64,000 bases of DNA from Arcobacter defluvii (lineage in GTDB: Bacteria > Campylobacterota > Campylobacteria > Campylobacterales > Arcobacteraceae). Where the stretch lies: the NCBI RefSeq assembly GCF_013201725.1, contig NZ_CP053835.1, forward strand, positions 1 through 64,000, read 5' to 3'. The position numbers and the translations under genes are program-made. A model generated the notes under the pieces. It was given only the letters and a program-made list of their open reading frames with translations, made no database searches and was not told where the DNA came from. The first letter of the stretch is position 1, and each line of letters begins with the position of its first letter. Of this stretch, positions 35,273-45,617 are shown piece by piece.

Positions 35273-36730
35273 TTACGCTTCTTTTTCCCATGGAGCTTTT
35301 GTGTGGTTCCATACTGGTGAGTTAATTGCTAAATCCATGTCTCTAGCGAAAATTGCGAATGCATCATAACCATGGTATGGTCCTGAATAATCCCAAGAGT
35401 GCATTTGTCTAAATGGTAATCCCATTTTTTGGAATACATATTTCTCTTTTACTCCTGCTGCAACTAAATCAGGTCTTAATTTTTTAACGAAAGCTTCTAA
35501 TTCATACTCATTTGCATCATCATAAATTAGAGTTGATCTTTCAATCTCATCTTTAGTTCTTTTATAATCATCACCGTGAGCGAACTCATAACCAGTTCCA
35601 ATTACTTCCATTCCTAAATCTTCATAAGCTCCAATAACGTGTCTTGGTCTTAATCCTCCAACATAAAGCATAACTTTTTTACCTTCTAACATTGGTCTGT
35701 ATTTTGCAATAACAGCGTCAGTCATAGCAGTATATTTAGCGATAACAGCTTCAGTTTTTTCTTGAATTGATTCATCAAAGAATGAAGCAATTTTTCTTAA
35801 AGACTCAGTTGTTTTTGAAGGTCCAAAGAAGTTATATTCCATCCAAGGAATGTTAAATTCTTGTTCCATATGTCTTGCAATATAGTTCATAGATCTATAG
35901 CAATGTAATAAATTTAGTTTTGCTTTTGGTGCAATTGCTAACTCTTTATAAGTAGCATCTCCTGACCATTGAGCAATAACTCTTAATCCCATTTCTTCTA
36001 AGATAATTCTTGTTGACCAAGCATCTCCACCGATGTTATAATCTCCAATAATTGATACATCATAAGGAGTTGATTCGAAATCTTTTTTATAAGAGTTATC
36101 AGGCATAATATAATCTCTAATCATATCGTTTGCAATGTGGTGACCAAGTGATTGAGAAACCCCTCTAAATCCTTCACATGAAACAGCTATAGTTTGAGTT
36201 CCTGACTCTTTTTTATAAACTTTTGCAACTGCATGAATATCATCTCCAATTAATCCAATTGGACACTCAGATTGAATAGAAATACCATTATTTAATGGGA
36301 ATAATTCATCAATTTCTGCTAGTGCTTTTTTAAGTTTTTTATCTCCACCAAATACGATATCTTTCTCATTAAAATCTGTAGAGAAGTTCATAGTAACAAA
36401 TGTATCAATACCAGTTGTTCCAATGTAATAATTTCTTCTACCACCTCTTGAATATTGTCCACATCCAATTGGTCCGTGAGAGATATGAATCATATCTTTA
36501 ATTGGTCCCCAAACAACCCCTTTAGAACCTGCATAAGCACATCCTCTTTGAGACATAACTCCTGGAACTGTTTGTTTATTACTTTTTGTTGTATCACAAG
36601 AACCTTTTGAAGTTTCTGGTGAATCAATACCTAAATGTTTTGCTCTACTTTTTTTTACTTTCTCAGGATATGATTCAAGTACTTCAGCAAGAGCTTCTTT
36701 TTGTAGACTTTCTAATGTTTCTGGTCCCAT
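35273..36730 (-). CDS. nifD: Nitrogenase MoFe protein alpha chain
   Basis: 485 residues. P-cluster ligands Cys64, Cys90 and Cys156 and FeMo-co ligands Cys277 (LLHCYRSM) and His444 ([14 protein letters not shown]) are all present, each two positions later than in A. vinelandii NifD. This is the Mo-type (not V or Fe-only) enzyme. It is 33 bp after a small unknown ORF. SD GAGGAG precedes the ATG. Confidence 0.98.
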   Translation of the reverse strand: MGPETLESLQKEALAEVLESYPEKVKKSRAKHLGIDSPETSKGSCDTTKSNKQTVPGVMSQRGCAYAGSKGVVWGPIKDMIHISHGPIGCGQYSRGGRRNYYIGTTGIDTFVTMNFSTDFNEKDIVFGGDKKLKKALAEIDELFPLNNGISIQSECPIGLIGDDIHAVAKVYKKESGTQTIAVSCEGFRGVSQSLGHHIANDMIRDYIMPDNSYKKDFESTPYDVSIIGDYNIGGDAWSTRIILEEMGLRVIAQWSGDATYKELAIAPKAKLNLLHCYRSMNYIARHMEQEFNIPWMEYNFFGPSKTTESLRKIASFFDESIQEKTEAVIAKYTAMTDAVIAKYRPMLEGKKVMLYVGGLRPRHVIGAYEDLGMEVIGTGYEFAHGDDYKRTKDEIERSTLIYDDANEYELEAFVKKLRPDLVAAGVKEKYVFQKMGLPFRQMHSWDYSGPYHGYDAFAIFARDMDLAINSPVWNHTKAPWEKEA

Positions 36731-36763
36731 AGTTTTCTCCTCTTTATATAAGAGTTAAGTAGC

Positions 36764-37123
36764 TTACGCTACTTTAACTCTGTATAGATTCATGTCATCT
36801 AATTTTTTACAAATATCTTTAGTTGAATCACCATCTACGTTTTTTGAAATTTCAGAAATTTGATATTTATTTGTGTAATAAATCATTTTGAAATCGTCTT
36901 TAGGTGCACATTCTGTGTTTGTATAATAATCAACTAAAGCTGTATGTAAAAAAGTACCAGCTGGCACAGAAAGTTCTTCTAATTTAACACCTTCTCTTGT
37001 TTCACTTGTCAAAGTTACAGTTTTCCCAGTTGCATCTATACCTTCTTGAACTTTTTCAATAACTTTGTCAAAACTTACATCATTTCCTTCACTTGCTGGG
37101 AAGTGGTATCCACATATAAACAT
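36764..37123 (-). CDS. Unknown 119-residue protein between nifH and nifD
   Basis: An intact gene with a good SD (AAGGAG), 40 bp after nifH and 33 bp before nifD, so it belongs to the nifHDK transcript. The protein is soluble, with three cysteines (C4, one in TNTECAP, one in DICKKL), and starts MFICGYHFPASEGN. It does not look like the PII-type NifI proteins found between nifH and nifD in archaea and clostridia, nor like CowN. Not recognised; a role with nitrogenase is suggested only by position. Confidence 0.75.
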   Translation of the reverse strand: MFICGYHFPASEGNDVSFDKVIEKVQEGIDATGKTVTLTSETREGVKLEELSVPAGTFLHTALVDYYTNTECAPKDDFKMIYYTNKYQISEISKNVDGDSTKDICKKLDDMNLYRVKVA

Positions 37124-37163
37124 GATTTTCTCCTTACTACTATTTATTTTTGAATTTTAATTA

Positions 37164-38398
<1,235 letters not shown>

Positions 38399-39157
38399 AT
38401 GAAAATAAAAGAATATAAAAAAGAGTTATATGATTTACAAGTTGAGCTTGTAAAGTTTCAAAAAGAGGTAATTGAGAAAAAATTACAAGTGTGTATTATC
38501 TTTGAAGGAAGAGATACAGCAGGTAAAGATGGAATTATAAAAAGATTTTTACAACATTTAAGTCCAAGAGAAGTAAGAACTGTAGCACTTAATAAACCTA
38601 GTGATAAAGATCATATGTCTTGGTATTTTCAAAGATATGTTCATTTTTTACCTTCAAAGCAAGAGATTATTTTATTTAATAGAAGTTGGTATAATCGTGC
38701 AGGAGTTGAAAAAGTTATGAACTTTTGTACTCAAAAGGAGTTAAAATCTTTTTTTGAAGAGGTTGGAAGTTTCGAACAAATGCTAACTCATTCAGGTGTG
38801 ATATTTTTTAAATATTATCTTGATATATCAAAAGATGAACAAAAAGAAAGATTAAAAGATAGAAAAACAAATCCACTAAAACAGTGGAAAGTAAGTCCTA
38901 TAGATAATAAAGCTCAAGAGTATTGGGATGAATATTCAAAAGCAAGGGATGAGATGTTTATTAGAACTTCTTTTAGTTTTGCTCCTTGGTATGTAGTTAA
39001 TGCAGATAATAAGAAAAAAGCTAGATTAAATGTGATAAAACATTTTTTGTCAAATATGGATTATGATAAAAAGAATGAAAAACTTTTAGCTTTTAGTGGT
39101 GATATTGTTTGTAAGTTCGATCCTATTTGTTATGAAAAAGGATTAATTAAAAAATGA
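38399..39157 (+). CDS. ppk2: Polyphosphate kinase 2 family protein
   Basis: 252 residues with the PPK2 P-loop EGRDTAGKDG (about 35-44), the lid segment around HLSPREVRTVALNKPSDKD and the FNRSWYNRAGVE block. PPK2 enzymes transfer phosphate between polyphosphate and nucleotides. It overlaps the downstream membrane-protein gene by 4 bp. There is no nif-type promoter here. Confidence 0.92.
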   Translation: MKIKEYKKELYDLQVELVKFQKEVIEKKLQVCIIFEGRDTAGKDGIIKRFLQHLSPREVRTVALNKPSDKDHMSWYFQRYVHFLPSKQEIILFNRSWYNRAGVEKVMNFCTQKELKSFFEEVGSFEQMLTHSGVIFFKYYLDISKDEQKERLKDRKTNPLKQWKVSPIDNKAQEYWDEYSKARDEMFIRTSFSFAPWYVVNADNKKKARLNVIKHFLSNMDYDKKNEKLLAFSGDIVCKFDPICYEKGLIKK

Positions 39158-40398
39158 TAATAGATTCACTTTTTACACATTTAATTTTTACAATTTTGTT
39201 TAGTTTTTTGATAGGTTTAGAAATAAGAGCTTATAAATTAAAATTCCATCCCACAGATAAGGAGTTTTTTGGAACAGCAAGAACTTACACTTTTGTAGGA
39301 ATATTAGGTTTTATTTTTTATAAAATAGAACCCGTTAATTTTTCAATTTATATCGCTGGATTTATTGGAATTACTCTTTTATTTTCACTTTTTTATAATA
39401 GATTATTGGATGAAAGAAAACATAGTATTGTTTTATATTTAGTTTTATTGATAGTTTATAGTTTTGGTCCTTTGTCAAATCTTTTCCCTTTATGGCTAAC
39501 TTCTTTAGTTTTTGTATTAACTATATTTTTATTAAATGCAAAGAATAAAATATTAAGTTTTAATATGAATATAAATATTTATGAATTTGAAACTTTAGGT
39601 AAAATGATTTTGCTTTCAGCAGTTGTTCTTCCTTTACTTCCAGAAGACAAACTAATTCCTTATTTGGGAATTTCACTTTATAAAATTTGGTTAACTGTAG
39701 TTGTAATTTCTGGAATTTCTTATACTGGATATTTAGTTCAAAAATATCTTTTCCCTTCAAAAGGAATTTTTCTTACAGGTTTGATAGGTGGAAGTTATTC
39801 TTCAACAGCAACAACTGTTGTATTATCAAAAAAAGCACAAACTTTAGATAAAAATCATATTATTACAGCTTCAATAATAGCTGCAACATCTATGATGTAT
39901 ATTAGAATACTTATAATTTCATATATTTTCAATTTTGAAGTTGCAAAAACAATTTTGTTACCTTTTTTATGTTTCATAGTTTTAACTGCTGTAATTACAT
40001 TCATTTATTACAAAAGAGCATCAAAATCAATTAATAATATTGAAATGAAAGACTCAAATCCTTTAGAATTAGGAACAGCATTTATTTTTGCATTTTTATT
40101 TATTATTACTATGTTAATTACAAATTTTGTTGTTGAAAATTATGGAACAAGTGGATTACAATTTTTATCTACAATTATTGGATTTACTGATATTGATCCA
40201 TTTATTTTGTCTTTATTAACTGGAAAATATACAATTGAGTCATCTCATATTGCATCAGCAATAATCATATCTTCTGGTAGCAATAATATTTTAAAAGCAA
40301 TTTATACTTTTTGGTTTGGAAAAGATAAAACATATACAAGTTTTATTTTGCTACTAATTTTAGGAATTTTAACAATAGCAGTAGGATTTCTTTTATAG
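39154..40398 (+). CDS. MgtC/DUF4010-type membrane protein
   Basis: 414 residues with roughly twelve hydrophobic helices. The N-terminal part (FSFLIGLEIRAYK... FFGTARTYTFVGILGFI) resembles MgtC/SapB proteins, and the C-terminal part (GGSYSSTATTVVLSKKA and SLLTGKYTIESSHIASAIIISSGSNN) matches DUF4010. Function in the family is not established. Cotranscribed with ppk2 by overlap. Confidence 0.75.
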   Translation: MIIDSLFTHLIFTILFSFLIGLEIRAYKLKFHPTDKEFFGTARTYTFVGILGFIFYKIEPVNFSIYIAGFIGITLLFSLFYNRLLDERKHSIVLYLVLLIVYSFGPLSNLFPLWLTSLVFVLTIFLLNAKNKILSFNMNINIYEFETLGKMILLSAVVLPLLPEDKLIPYLGISLYKIWLTVVVISGISYTGYLVQKYLFPSKGIFLTGLIGGSYSSTATTVVLSKKAQTLDKNHIITASIIAATSMMYIRILIISYIFNFEVAKTILLPFLCFIVLTAVITFIYYKRASKSINNIEMKDSNPLELGTAFIFAFLFIITMLITNFVVENYGTSGLQFLSTIIGFTDIDPFILSLLTGKYTIESSHIASAIIISSGSNNILKAIYTFWFGKDKTYTSFILLLILGILTIAVGFLL

Positions 40399-40408
40399 AA
40401 CTCCTACT

Positions 40409-41827
40409 TTAAAAAGTTATAGAAACAATAAAACCTTTATATTCTTCATTATCAAATTTTATATGACAATTATCAAAAGAGAATAAATATTTATGCATTT
40501 CTACTATTATTTTATAACTATTTGTTAATCCCAATCCTGTACCTTGACTTTGATGTTTAGTTGTAAAATATGGTTCAAGTATTTTAGGAAGTATATCTTC
40601 ATCAACTCCTCCTGCATTATCTTGGATTTTTAGAGTAATATGGTTATCTATATTTTCAGTTTTTATTAGAATAATTCTATTATCAATATTTTTTTCAATA
40701 AAAGCTTCAATTGAATTATTTAAAATGTTTTTTATTGCTTCAGAGAATCTAAATTTATCTATATATACTTTATTATCAATTTTATAATCAGTAATAATTT
40801 TTATATGATTTTTGTTCAAAAGATTTTTCATATCATGCAAGATTTCGTTCATTAATTGGCAAAGGCTATAAGATTTTTCAAGATTCTCAAAAGCCATATC
40901 ATCAAAATTATTAATTATATTTGATAAATAATTTGTAATTTCTACAATTTTGCTCATATCATTATCTAAATTTGAAACATCATATAATTTTAATTCATTT
41001 TGTAGTTTTATTCCACTTGCAATAATTGAAATTGTACTTAATGGCTGTTTCCATTGATGTGAAATATTTTGAATTAATTCATTTAAAGATTTAAATTTTT
41101 TCTCCAAATCAATAAGTTTTAAAAGAGTGAAATCTTTAATAATTAATAAAATCTCTTTTTGATTTGGCATCAAATTCATTGTAATATAAGTAATCATTGA
41201 TTTTTCATATTTTGTAATAAAGGTAGTTTCAAAGTTTTCTATATATTTTTTTTTAATTACTTGCGGTAGTAGTTCTTTTATTTTTTCTTTGTTTTCTTGA
41301 TGGAATAAATCAAAAACCGGAATATTAATAAGTTCATTGTAACTATATTCACTCAATTGTTTAAATGAATCATTAAATCTTATAAACTTTCCATCTAAAT
41401 CAATAGTTGCAATTCCATCTTTTGAGCTATAGAATATTGTCTCAAACTCTTGTTCAATTTTTTGTTCTTTTCCTAAATTAATAACTGTTATATATAACAA
41501 AATAGATTCTACATTTAATTCAATTCTTTTACTTTTGATTAAAACATCTAATGCTTTTCCATCTTTTGTTTTATGTTTTGTTTTAAATCTATCCCAACCT
41601 TTTTCCAAAATATTTTTTTGTCTTTTCTTCATTTCTTCAGGTGTCAGAAATTCTAAAGTTAAATCTTTTGGAGTGATTTCTTTGAACTCTTCTTTTGTAT
41701 AGTTATATAATTCTAAAGCTTTTTGGTTAAATAAAATAAATTTTTGTGTTTTTAAATCAAGAACTAAAATGGCATCAAGAGATTCATTAAATAAAGTTGA
41801 TAACAAAGTTTGTTGTTGAATGTTCAT
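40409..41827 (-). CDS. PAS-domain sensor histidine kinase, nif-linked
   Basis: 472 residues from ATG 41827 (MNIQQQTLLS, SD AAAGGACTTCT). Two PAS domains (about 10-120 and 125-245) precede a HisKA-like region with ISHQWKQPLSTIS (phosphorylated His) and a HATPase_c domain with NILNNSIEAF and GTGLGLTNS. There is no membrane segment, so the signal is cytosolic, for example redox or oxygen. No response regulator gene is adjacent. It follows rpoN in the same direction; an alternative start upstream would overlap rpoN. Confidence 0.82.
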   Translation of the reverse strand: MNIQQQTLLSTLFNESLDAILVLDLKTQKFILFNQKALELYNYTKEEFKEITPKDLTLEFLTPEEMKKRQKNILEKGWDRFKTKHKTKDGKALDVLIKSKRIELNVESILLYITVINLGKEQKIEQEFETIFYSSKDGIATIDLDGKFIRFNDSFKQLSEYSYNELINIPVFDLFHQENKEKIKELLPQVIKKKYIENFETTFITKYEKSMITYITMNLMPNQKEILLIIKDFTLLKLIDLEKKFKSLNELIQNISHQWKQPLSTISIIASGIKLQNELKLYDVSNLDNDMSKIVEITNYLSNIINNFDDMAFENLEKSYSLCQLMNEILHDMKNLLNKNHIKIITDYKIDNKVYIDKFRFSEAIKNILNNSIEAFIEKNIDNRIILIKTENIDNHITLKIQDNAGGVDEDILPKILEPYFTTKHQSQGTGLGLTNSYKIIVEMHKYLFSFDNCHIKFDNEEYKGFIVSITF

Positions 41828-41879
41828 AGAAGTCCTTTCTATATAATCGTCATTATATAGAAATAAAATAGCAATAATC

Positions 41880-43127
41880 TTACAAATTCTCAACTTTGTA
41901 GAGTTTTTTTCTCTCTTTAGATGAAGGTATATCTAATATTTTTCTATATTTTGTGATAGTTCGTCTTACCATTTTTAGAGAAAATTTTTCTTCAATATAC
42001 TCCAAAATAGCTTCGTCAGTCAAAGGTTCGTCTTTATTCTCATAATCAACTAAACTTTTTATATAGCTTTTTATTTGTGAAGATGATAAATCTTTATCAA
42101 CAGCATTTGTAAAGAAATATTTTAATGGGAAAATTCCTAAGTTACACTCTATATATTTATTTGAAACAGCTCTACTTATAGTTGATTCTGCAAATCCTAA
42201 TTCTGCGGCTATTTCTTGCATAGAAAATGGTTTAAGTTCTCCTCCAACAAAAAATGAGATTTGTTTTTCTACAATAATTAAAACGATTTTATATAAAGTT
42301 GCTTTTCTAAGGTTTAATAAATTTACTAAATCTTTTGCTTCTTTTAGTTTCTCTTTTATATTTTCGTTTTTTGTATTAAAAGGATTTTTTACTTTTATAT
42401 CTGGATAATAAGAGTTGTTTATTTTTATCTCAATATCTTCATTAATCTCAACAAAAAAATCAGGTATAACTTGAACATTGTCATTTATATAATCAATAGC
42501 TGGAGGGTTGTTGAAATATTTAATAATATCTTTTGCATCATTAAATCTGTGATGTGCAGCATATTTATCAATATGTGTTATATCTTTTATAATTTTTTTA
42601 GTGAAATTATATAATTCATCATCAATACTTCTATCAATTGAATCAAGCTGAAATAAAAATGATTCTTCAAGATTAAGTGCCCCAACTCCACTTGGTTCTA
42701 GCCTTGAAAATCTTTGTCTAATTGATTCAACATACTCTTTATAAACATTACAAGTTATAGCAATTTTTTCTATATCTCCATCAAAATAACCATTTTCATC
42801 TATATCACACAAAATTTCAAGTGCAACTTTTTTTGAATTTGGTGTAGGGAAAAGCGTATCATCTTCTATTTGTTCACTTAATTTATCATTTAAAGATTTT
42901 GCATAAAAAGCAAGTGATTCAATAAATTCACCACTTGTTCCATTTGATGTAAAATTATTATAAAACTCTTTTGGTTTTTTAACTTCCAAAAATGGATTTT
43001 CATAAGATAAATTAGTAAGATATGATTCTAAATCTTGTATTGATGTTTGTAGCATTGGTAGCCACAATTTCAATGATAAATTTAAATTCTGTTTTTGAGA
43101 AGTTGATATAGATAATGTTTGTGCCAT
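41880..43127 (-). CDS. rpoN: RNA polymerase sigma-54 factor
   Basis: 415 residues: Gln-rich region I (SISTSQKQNLNLSLKLWLPMLQ), the core-binding domain (about 60-190), the HTH region (MQEIAAELGFAESTISRAVSNKYIEC) and the RpoN box variant VRRTITKYRK near the C-terminus, which reads the -24 element. Its place within a nif run suggests it serves nif promoters, although it may be the only rpoN of the cell. A hairpin lies in the 53 bp gap upstream. Confidence 0.93.
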   Translation of the reverse strand: MAQTLSISTSQKQNLNLSLKLWLPMLQTSIQDLESYLTNLSYENPFLEVKKPKEFYNNFTSNGTSGEFIESLAFYAKSLNDKLSEQIEDDTLFPTPNSKKVALEILCDIDENGYFDGDIEKIAITCNVYKEYVESIRQRFSRLEPSGVGALNLEESFLFQLDSIDRSIDDELYNFTKKIIKDITHIDKYAAHHRFNDAKDIIKYFNNPPAIDYINDNVQVIPDFFVEINEDIEIKINNSYYPDIKVKNPFNTKNENIKEKLKEAKDLVNLLNLRKATLYKIVLIIVEKQISFFVGGELKPFSMQEIAAELGFAESTISRAVSNKYIECNLGIFPLKYFFTNAVDKDLSSSQIKSYIKSLVDYENKDEPLTDEAILEYIEEKFSLKMVRRTITKYRKILDIPSSKERKKLYKVENL

Positions 43128-43140
43128 AATTTTATTATGC

Positions 43141-43161
43141 CCAAATTCAAAAAGAATTTGG
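43141..43161. repeat. Hairpin between fdx and rpoN
   Basis: CCAAATTC (43141-43148) and GAATTTGG (43154-43161) form an 8 bp stem around AAAAA. On the minus strand no T run follows, so it may reduce but not stop transcription into rpoN. Confidence 0.5.
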
Positions 43162-43180
43162 ACTTTCCTTCGTATATTTT

Positions 43181-43477
43181 TTAATACTTAATTCTAACTA
43201 CACCGTTTGGTTTAATTATTTTCATTTGACAAGATAATCTAGCTTTTTCAGTGTTTGTTCCAGCACCTGCTTCTGCGATTACTTTTTTCTCTTTTTCATT
43301 TATTTCAGAAATAAATTCCATACCTTGTTCAATTGAAACTAAACATGTACCACATTGTCCATCTCTACAACCAAATGGTAAAGCTGAACCTGATGCTTCT
43401 ACTACATCTTGAATTGTACTTCCAGGTTTTACGTTGATTGCTAAAAAGTCATTTACGATTTCTACTCTTGTTGTCAT
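43181..43477 (-). CDS. 2Fe-2S ferredoxin (plant type), nif-linked
   Basis: 98 residues with all four ligands: CRDGQCGTC (Cys 37, 42, 45) and a fourth Cys in ARLSCQM. It is a candidate electron carrier for nitrogenase or cofactor assembly. It lies 10 bp after a second, defective-looking ferredoxin-like gene. Confidence 0.9.
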   Translation of the reverse strand: MTTRVEIVNDFLAINVKPGSTIQDVVEASGSALPFGCRDGQCGTCLVSIEQGMEFISEINEKEKKVIAEAGAGTNTEKARLSCQMKIIKPNGVVRIKY

Positions 43478-43487
43478 TTTATATTCC

Positions 43488-43832
43488 TTATTTTAATTTG
43501 AATGGTTTTACTAAAATATCACCTTTGATTAACATCATTGGTGCAATTCTGATTTTTGGGCTTATTGTGAATTGTTGACATTGATCAGCTTCTTTTTGAC
43601 TGATTGCTCCAAGTTTAACTAAGATGTCTAACTCTTCATCTTCCATGTAGCTAGTTGGCTCTTCATTACTTAAATTTTCAACACAAATTAAACAATTAGA
43701 ATAATCACCATCAACTGCAAATGGAATTGGAATATTCTTTTCCTTTGCTAACCTAACAATAGGCTCTCCTATTTTTCCCTCATACACTCCGTCAGTTTCC
43801 ATGTCAAAATGCATAAAAATTACTTTTGCCAT
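43488..43832 (-). CDS. Ferredoxin-like protein missing one cluster ligand
   Basis: 114 residues with the 2Fe-2S ferredoxin outline, but the cluster loop reads GDYSNCLIC: the first of the expected C-x4-C-x2-C ligands is Gly. A later Cys (ADQCQQF) could be the fourth ligand, leaving three. It may hold a cluster with a non-Cys ligand or none. Located between nifZ and the intact 2Fe-2S ferredoxin. Confidence 0.65.
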   Translation of the reverse strand: MAKVIFMHFDMETDGVYEGKIGEPIVRLAKEKNIPIPFAVDGDYSNCLICVENLSNEEPTSYMEDEELDILVKLGAISQKEADQCQQFTISPKIRIAPMMLIKGDILVKPFKLK

Positions 43833-43924
43833 ATTTTCCTCCTACTTTTTTTAGACTTGTATAAAATTTACCAAGCCAAGTGATAAGATTCATTAAATCC
43901 TTTCATTTGACTTGAGTAAAAATA

Positions 43925-44317
43925 CTATTTTGAATAGTATTTTTCTCTATGTTTTTTCATAAACTCTAATTCTTCTTGAACTTCATCCCTATAATCTTCC
44001 ATTGCAAGTAGTTCATGTTCCCTACAACCTACAACTTCAATAAGTGCATTTACATCTAAAAAATGAACTTCATAAACTCTAATTACTTGTAAAAATTCTC
44101 CAATAGATTTGATGTAACCAATAGCACCTTTTTGAACCATTATGGCTCCAATTGGTGCATGTGGATATGTTCCATCATTTTTTATATCTTCAAGAAGTTG
44201 CACTTTTTGCCCTATTCCAAATTTTGCAACTTCTTCATCTCTTCCTGAACGGTTAGCCGTTACACTATCGTGCAAAAAAGTGTTTGCATCAACGATTTGT
44301 TTATGATCAACAGCCAC
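43925..44317 (-). CDS. nifZ: NifZ, P-cluster maturation protein
   Basis: 130 residues from GTG 44317. NifZ helps form the second P-cluster in MoFe protein. The family pattern EVAKFGIGQKVQLLEDIKNDGTYP and GAIGYIKSIGEFLQVIRVYEVHFL is clear. The GTG lies five bases after a perfect SD GGAGGA (44322-44327) inside nifW. An ATG 11 codons upstream exists but sits in the nifW tail with no SD. Confidence 0.85.
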   Translation of the reverse strand: MAVDHKQIVDANTFLHDSVTANRSGRDEEVAKFGIGQKVQLLEDIKNDGTYPHAPIGAIMVQKGAIGYIKSIGEFLQVIRVYEVHFLDVNALIEVVGCREHELLAMEDYRDEVQEELEFMKKHREKYYSK

Positions 44318-44642
44318 AACTTCCTCCTGTAGATGATGAACTTGAACCACAAGAAGAACAACCTTCTAGTTTTCCAGTTTCATACATATTCCAAACTTCA
44401 GCTGCACTTGGTGCATGACCATTTTTATAGTCACCATATACTCTTAGTAAAGAAAATTTTAGAAATTCTAAAAGTTTATTTTCTTCTGCAATTGACTCTA
44501 AACCTTTTTTTATTAGACTTCCATACTCTTTCATCATATGAAATCTTTTTATATTTATTAACTTTTGATCAAATTCAATACCAAAAAAGTTAAAAAAATC
44601 TTCCGTATCTCTTAATTTATAAAATTCTTCTACAGTTCCCAT
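44307..44642 (-). CDS. nifW: NifW, nitrogenase protective protein, with Cys-rich tail
   Basis: 111 residues. Residues 1-90 match NifW (DTEDFFNFFGIEFDQKLINIKRFHMMK). The last 18 residues form a Ser/Gly/Cys tail with four cysteines (GCSSCGSSSSSTGGSCGC), absent from typical NifW. NifW associates with MoFe protein under oxygen stress. The tail DNA also provides the SD of nifZ, with which the gene overlaps by 11 bp. Confidence 0.88.
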   Translation of the reverse strand: MGTVEEFYKLRDTEDFFNFFGIEFDQKLINIKRFHMMKEYGSLIKKGLESIAEENKLLEFLKFSLLRVYGDYKNGHAPSAAEVWNMYETGKLEGCSSCGSSSSSTGGSCGC

Positions 44643-44653
44643 AATTCATCCTT

Positions 44654-45175
44654 TTATAGGTCTAATTCACCTTTTAATTGTTCTATCCAATTTTTGATTC
44701 TTTCTTTAGTTTTACCTTTTTCATTGTGGTCATCAATAGCCAAACCACATAATTTTCCATCCATTTCAGCCAAAGAAAACTCATATTTATAATCATCTTT
44801 ATCCACAAATCCAACAGCTGTTGCTCCTAAATCTGTAAAAGTTTTATATAACTTCCCTAATGCTGAACAGAATTGTTCACCATGTTTTACACTATCACCT
44901 GCTCCAAAGAAAGCAACTGTTTTTCCAGAAAGGTCTGGTTTTTCATCTTCTAGTTCTAATTGAACATCAACCCATGAGAAATGTACATCTCCTTGTCCCC
45001 ATGTAGAACTTCCTATGAATAAGATATCGTAGTCTTCAAATTGTTCGATGCTATCAAAATCTTCTTCCATATTTATTACGTCATCTTCATCTATATCAAA
45101 CTCTTTAGCTAAAGCTTTAGCTACTTTCATAGATGTACCACCTGCAGTTCCACAAAATATTCCCATTTTCGACAT
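44654..45175 (-). CDS. nifF: Nif flavodoxin
   Basis: 173 residues with the flavodoxin FMN loop IFCGTAGGTSMKVAK (about 6-20; Thr replaced by Ala in the usual T-G-x-T), SSTWGQGDVHFSW (about 57-69) and FGAGDSVKHGEQFCSALGKLY (key part GAGD). Long-chain flavodoxins in nif clusters pass electrons to NifH. Located between nifW and the DUF269 gene. Confidence 0.87.
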   Translation of the reverse strand: MSKMGIFCGTAGGTSMKVAKALAKEFDIDEDDVINMEEDFDSIEQFEDYDILFIGSSTWGQGDVHFSWVDVQLELEDEKPDLSGKTVAFFGAGDSVKHGEQFCSALGKLYKTFTDLGATAVGFVDKDDYKYEFSLAEMDGKLCGLAIDDHNEKGKTKERIKNWIEQLKGELDL

Positions 45176-45185
45176 TTCTCAATCC

Positions 45186-45617
45186 TTATACGTTTTTATA
45201 TTTATTGTAAGTTTCTTGCGCATTTGTAAGGTATTTTTCACCCTCTTTTTCTAAATCCTCATAAGCTCTAAATGAGAATCTATGTGCATCTTTAAAGAAC
45301 TTTTCACAAATAACGATTTTATCTGTGAAAACAACAACTCTTCCAAAACCTTCGTGACTCATTTCCATAACAACAGAACACATAATTCCTGTTAGTTTTT
45401 CAAAAGCAAGTGCAACAGCTTGATAGATAAGTCTTATATCTTTGATTTGCATTTCATCAATATCAGCAATAATAGGGATATTTTTCAAATCCTCTTTTGT
45501 TTTGATATATTTCTCTTCTATTAAGTCTTTATCACTTTTATTTGCCCAAGTTCCAAACTGGTCTAAGGCTCTGATTTGACCGATTAATGTATCAATAAAT
45601 AGTTTTTTAGCGTCCAT
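45186..45617 (-). CDS. NifX-associated protein (DUF269)
   Basis: 143 residues of the DUF269 family: FIDTLIGQIRALDQFGTWANKSD at the start and MEMSHEGFGRVVVFTDKIVICEKFFKDAHRF (key part HEGFGRVV), nearly always encoded after nifX. Its exact role is not known. The ATG overlaps the nifX stop (TAATG). Confidence 0.9.
   Translation of the reverse strand: MDAKKLFIDTLIGQIRALDQFGTWANKSDKDLIEEKYIKTKEDLKNIPIIADIDEMQIKDIRLIYQAVALAFEKLTGIMCSVVMEMSHEGFGRVVVFTDKIVICEKFFKDAHRFSFRAYEDLEKEGEKYLTNAQETYNKYKNV

Noticed and set aside
35696-35749. Internal duplication in NifD (VIAKY repeated)
   Set aside because: A comparable double segment exists in A. vinelandii NifD, so it is ancestral and not a new duplication.
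36764-37123. NifI (PII-type) protein
   Set aside because: The T-loop and the PII core motifs are missing, and only one gene is present rather than the nifI1-nifI2 pair.
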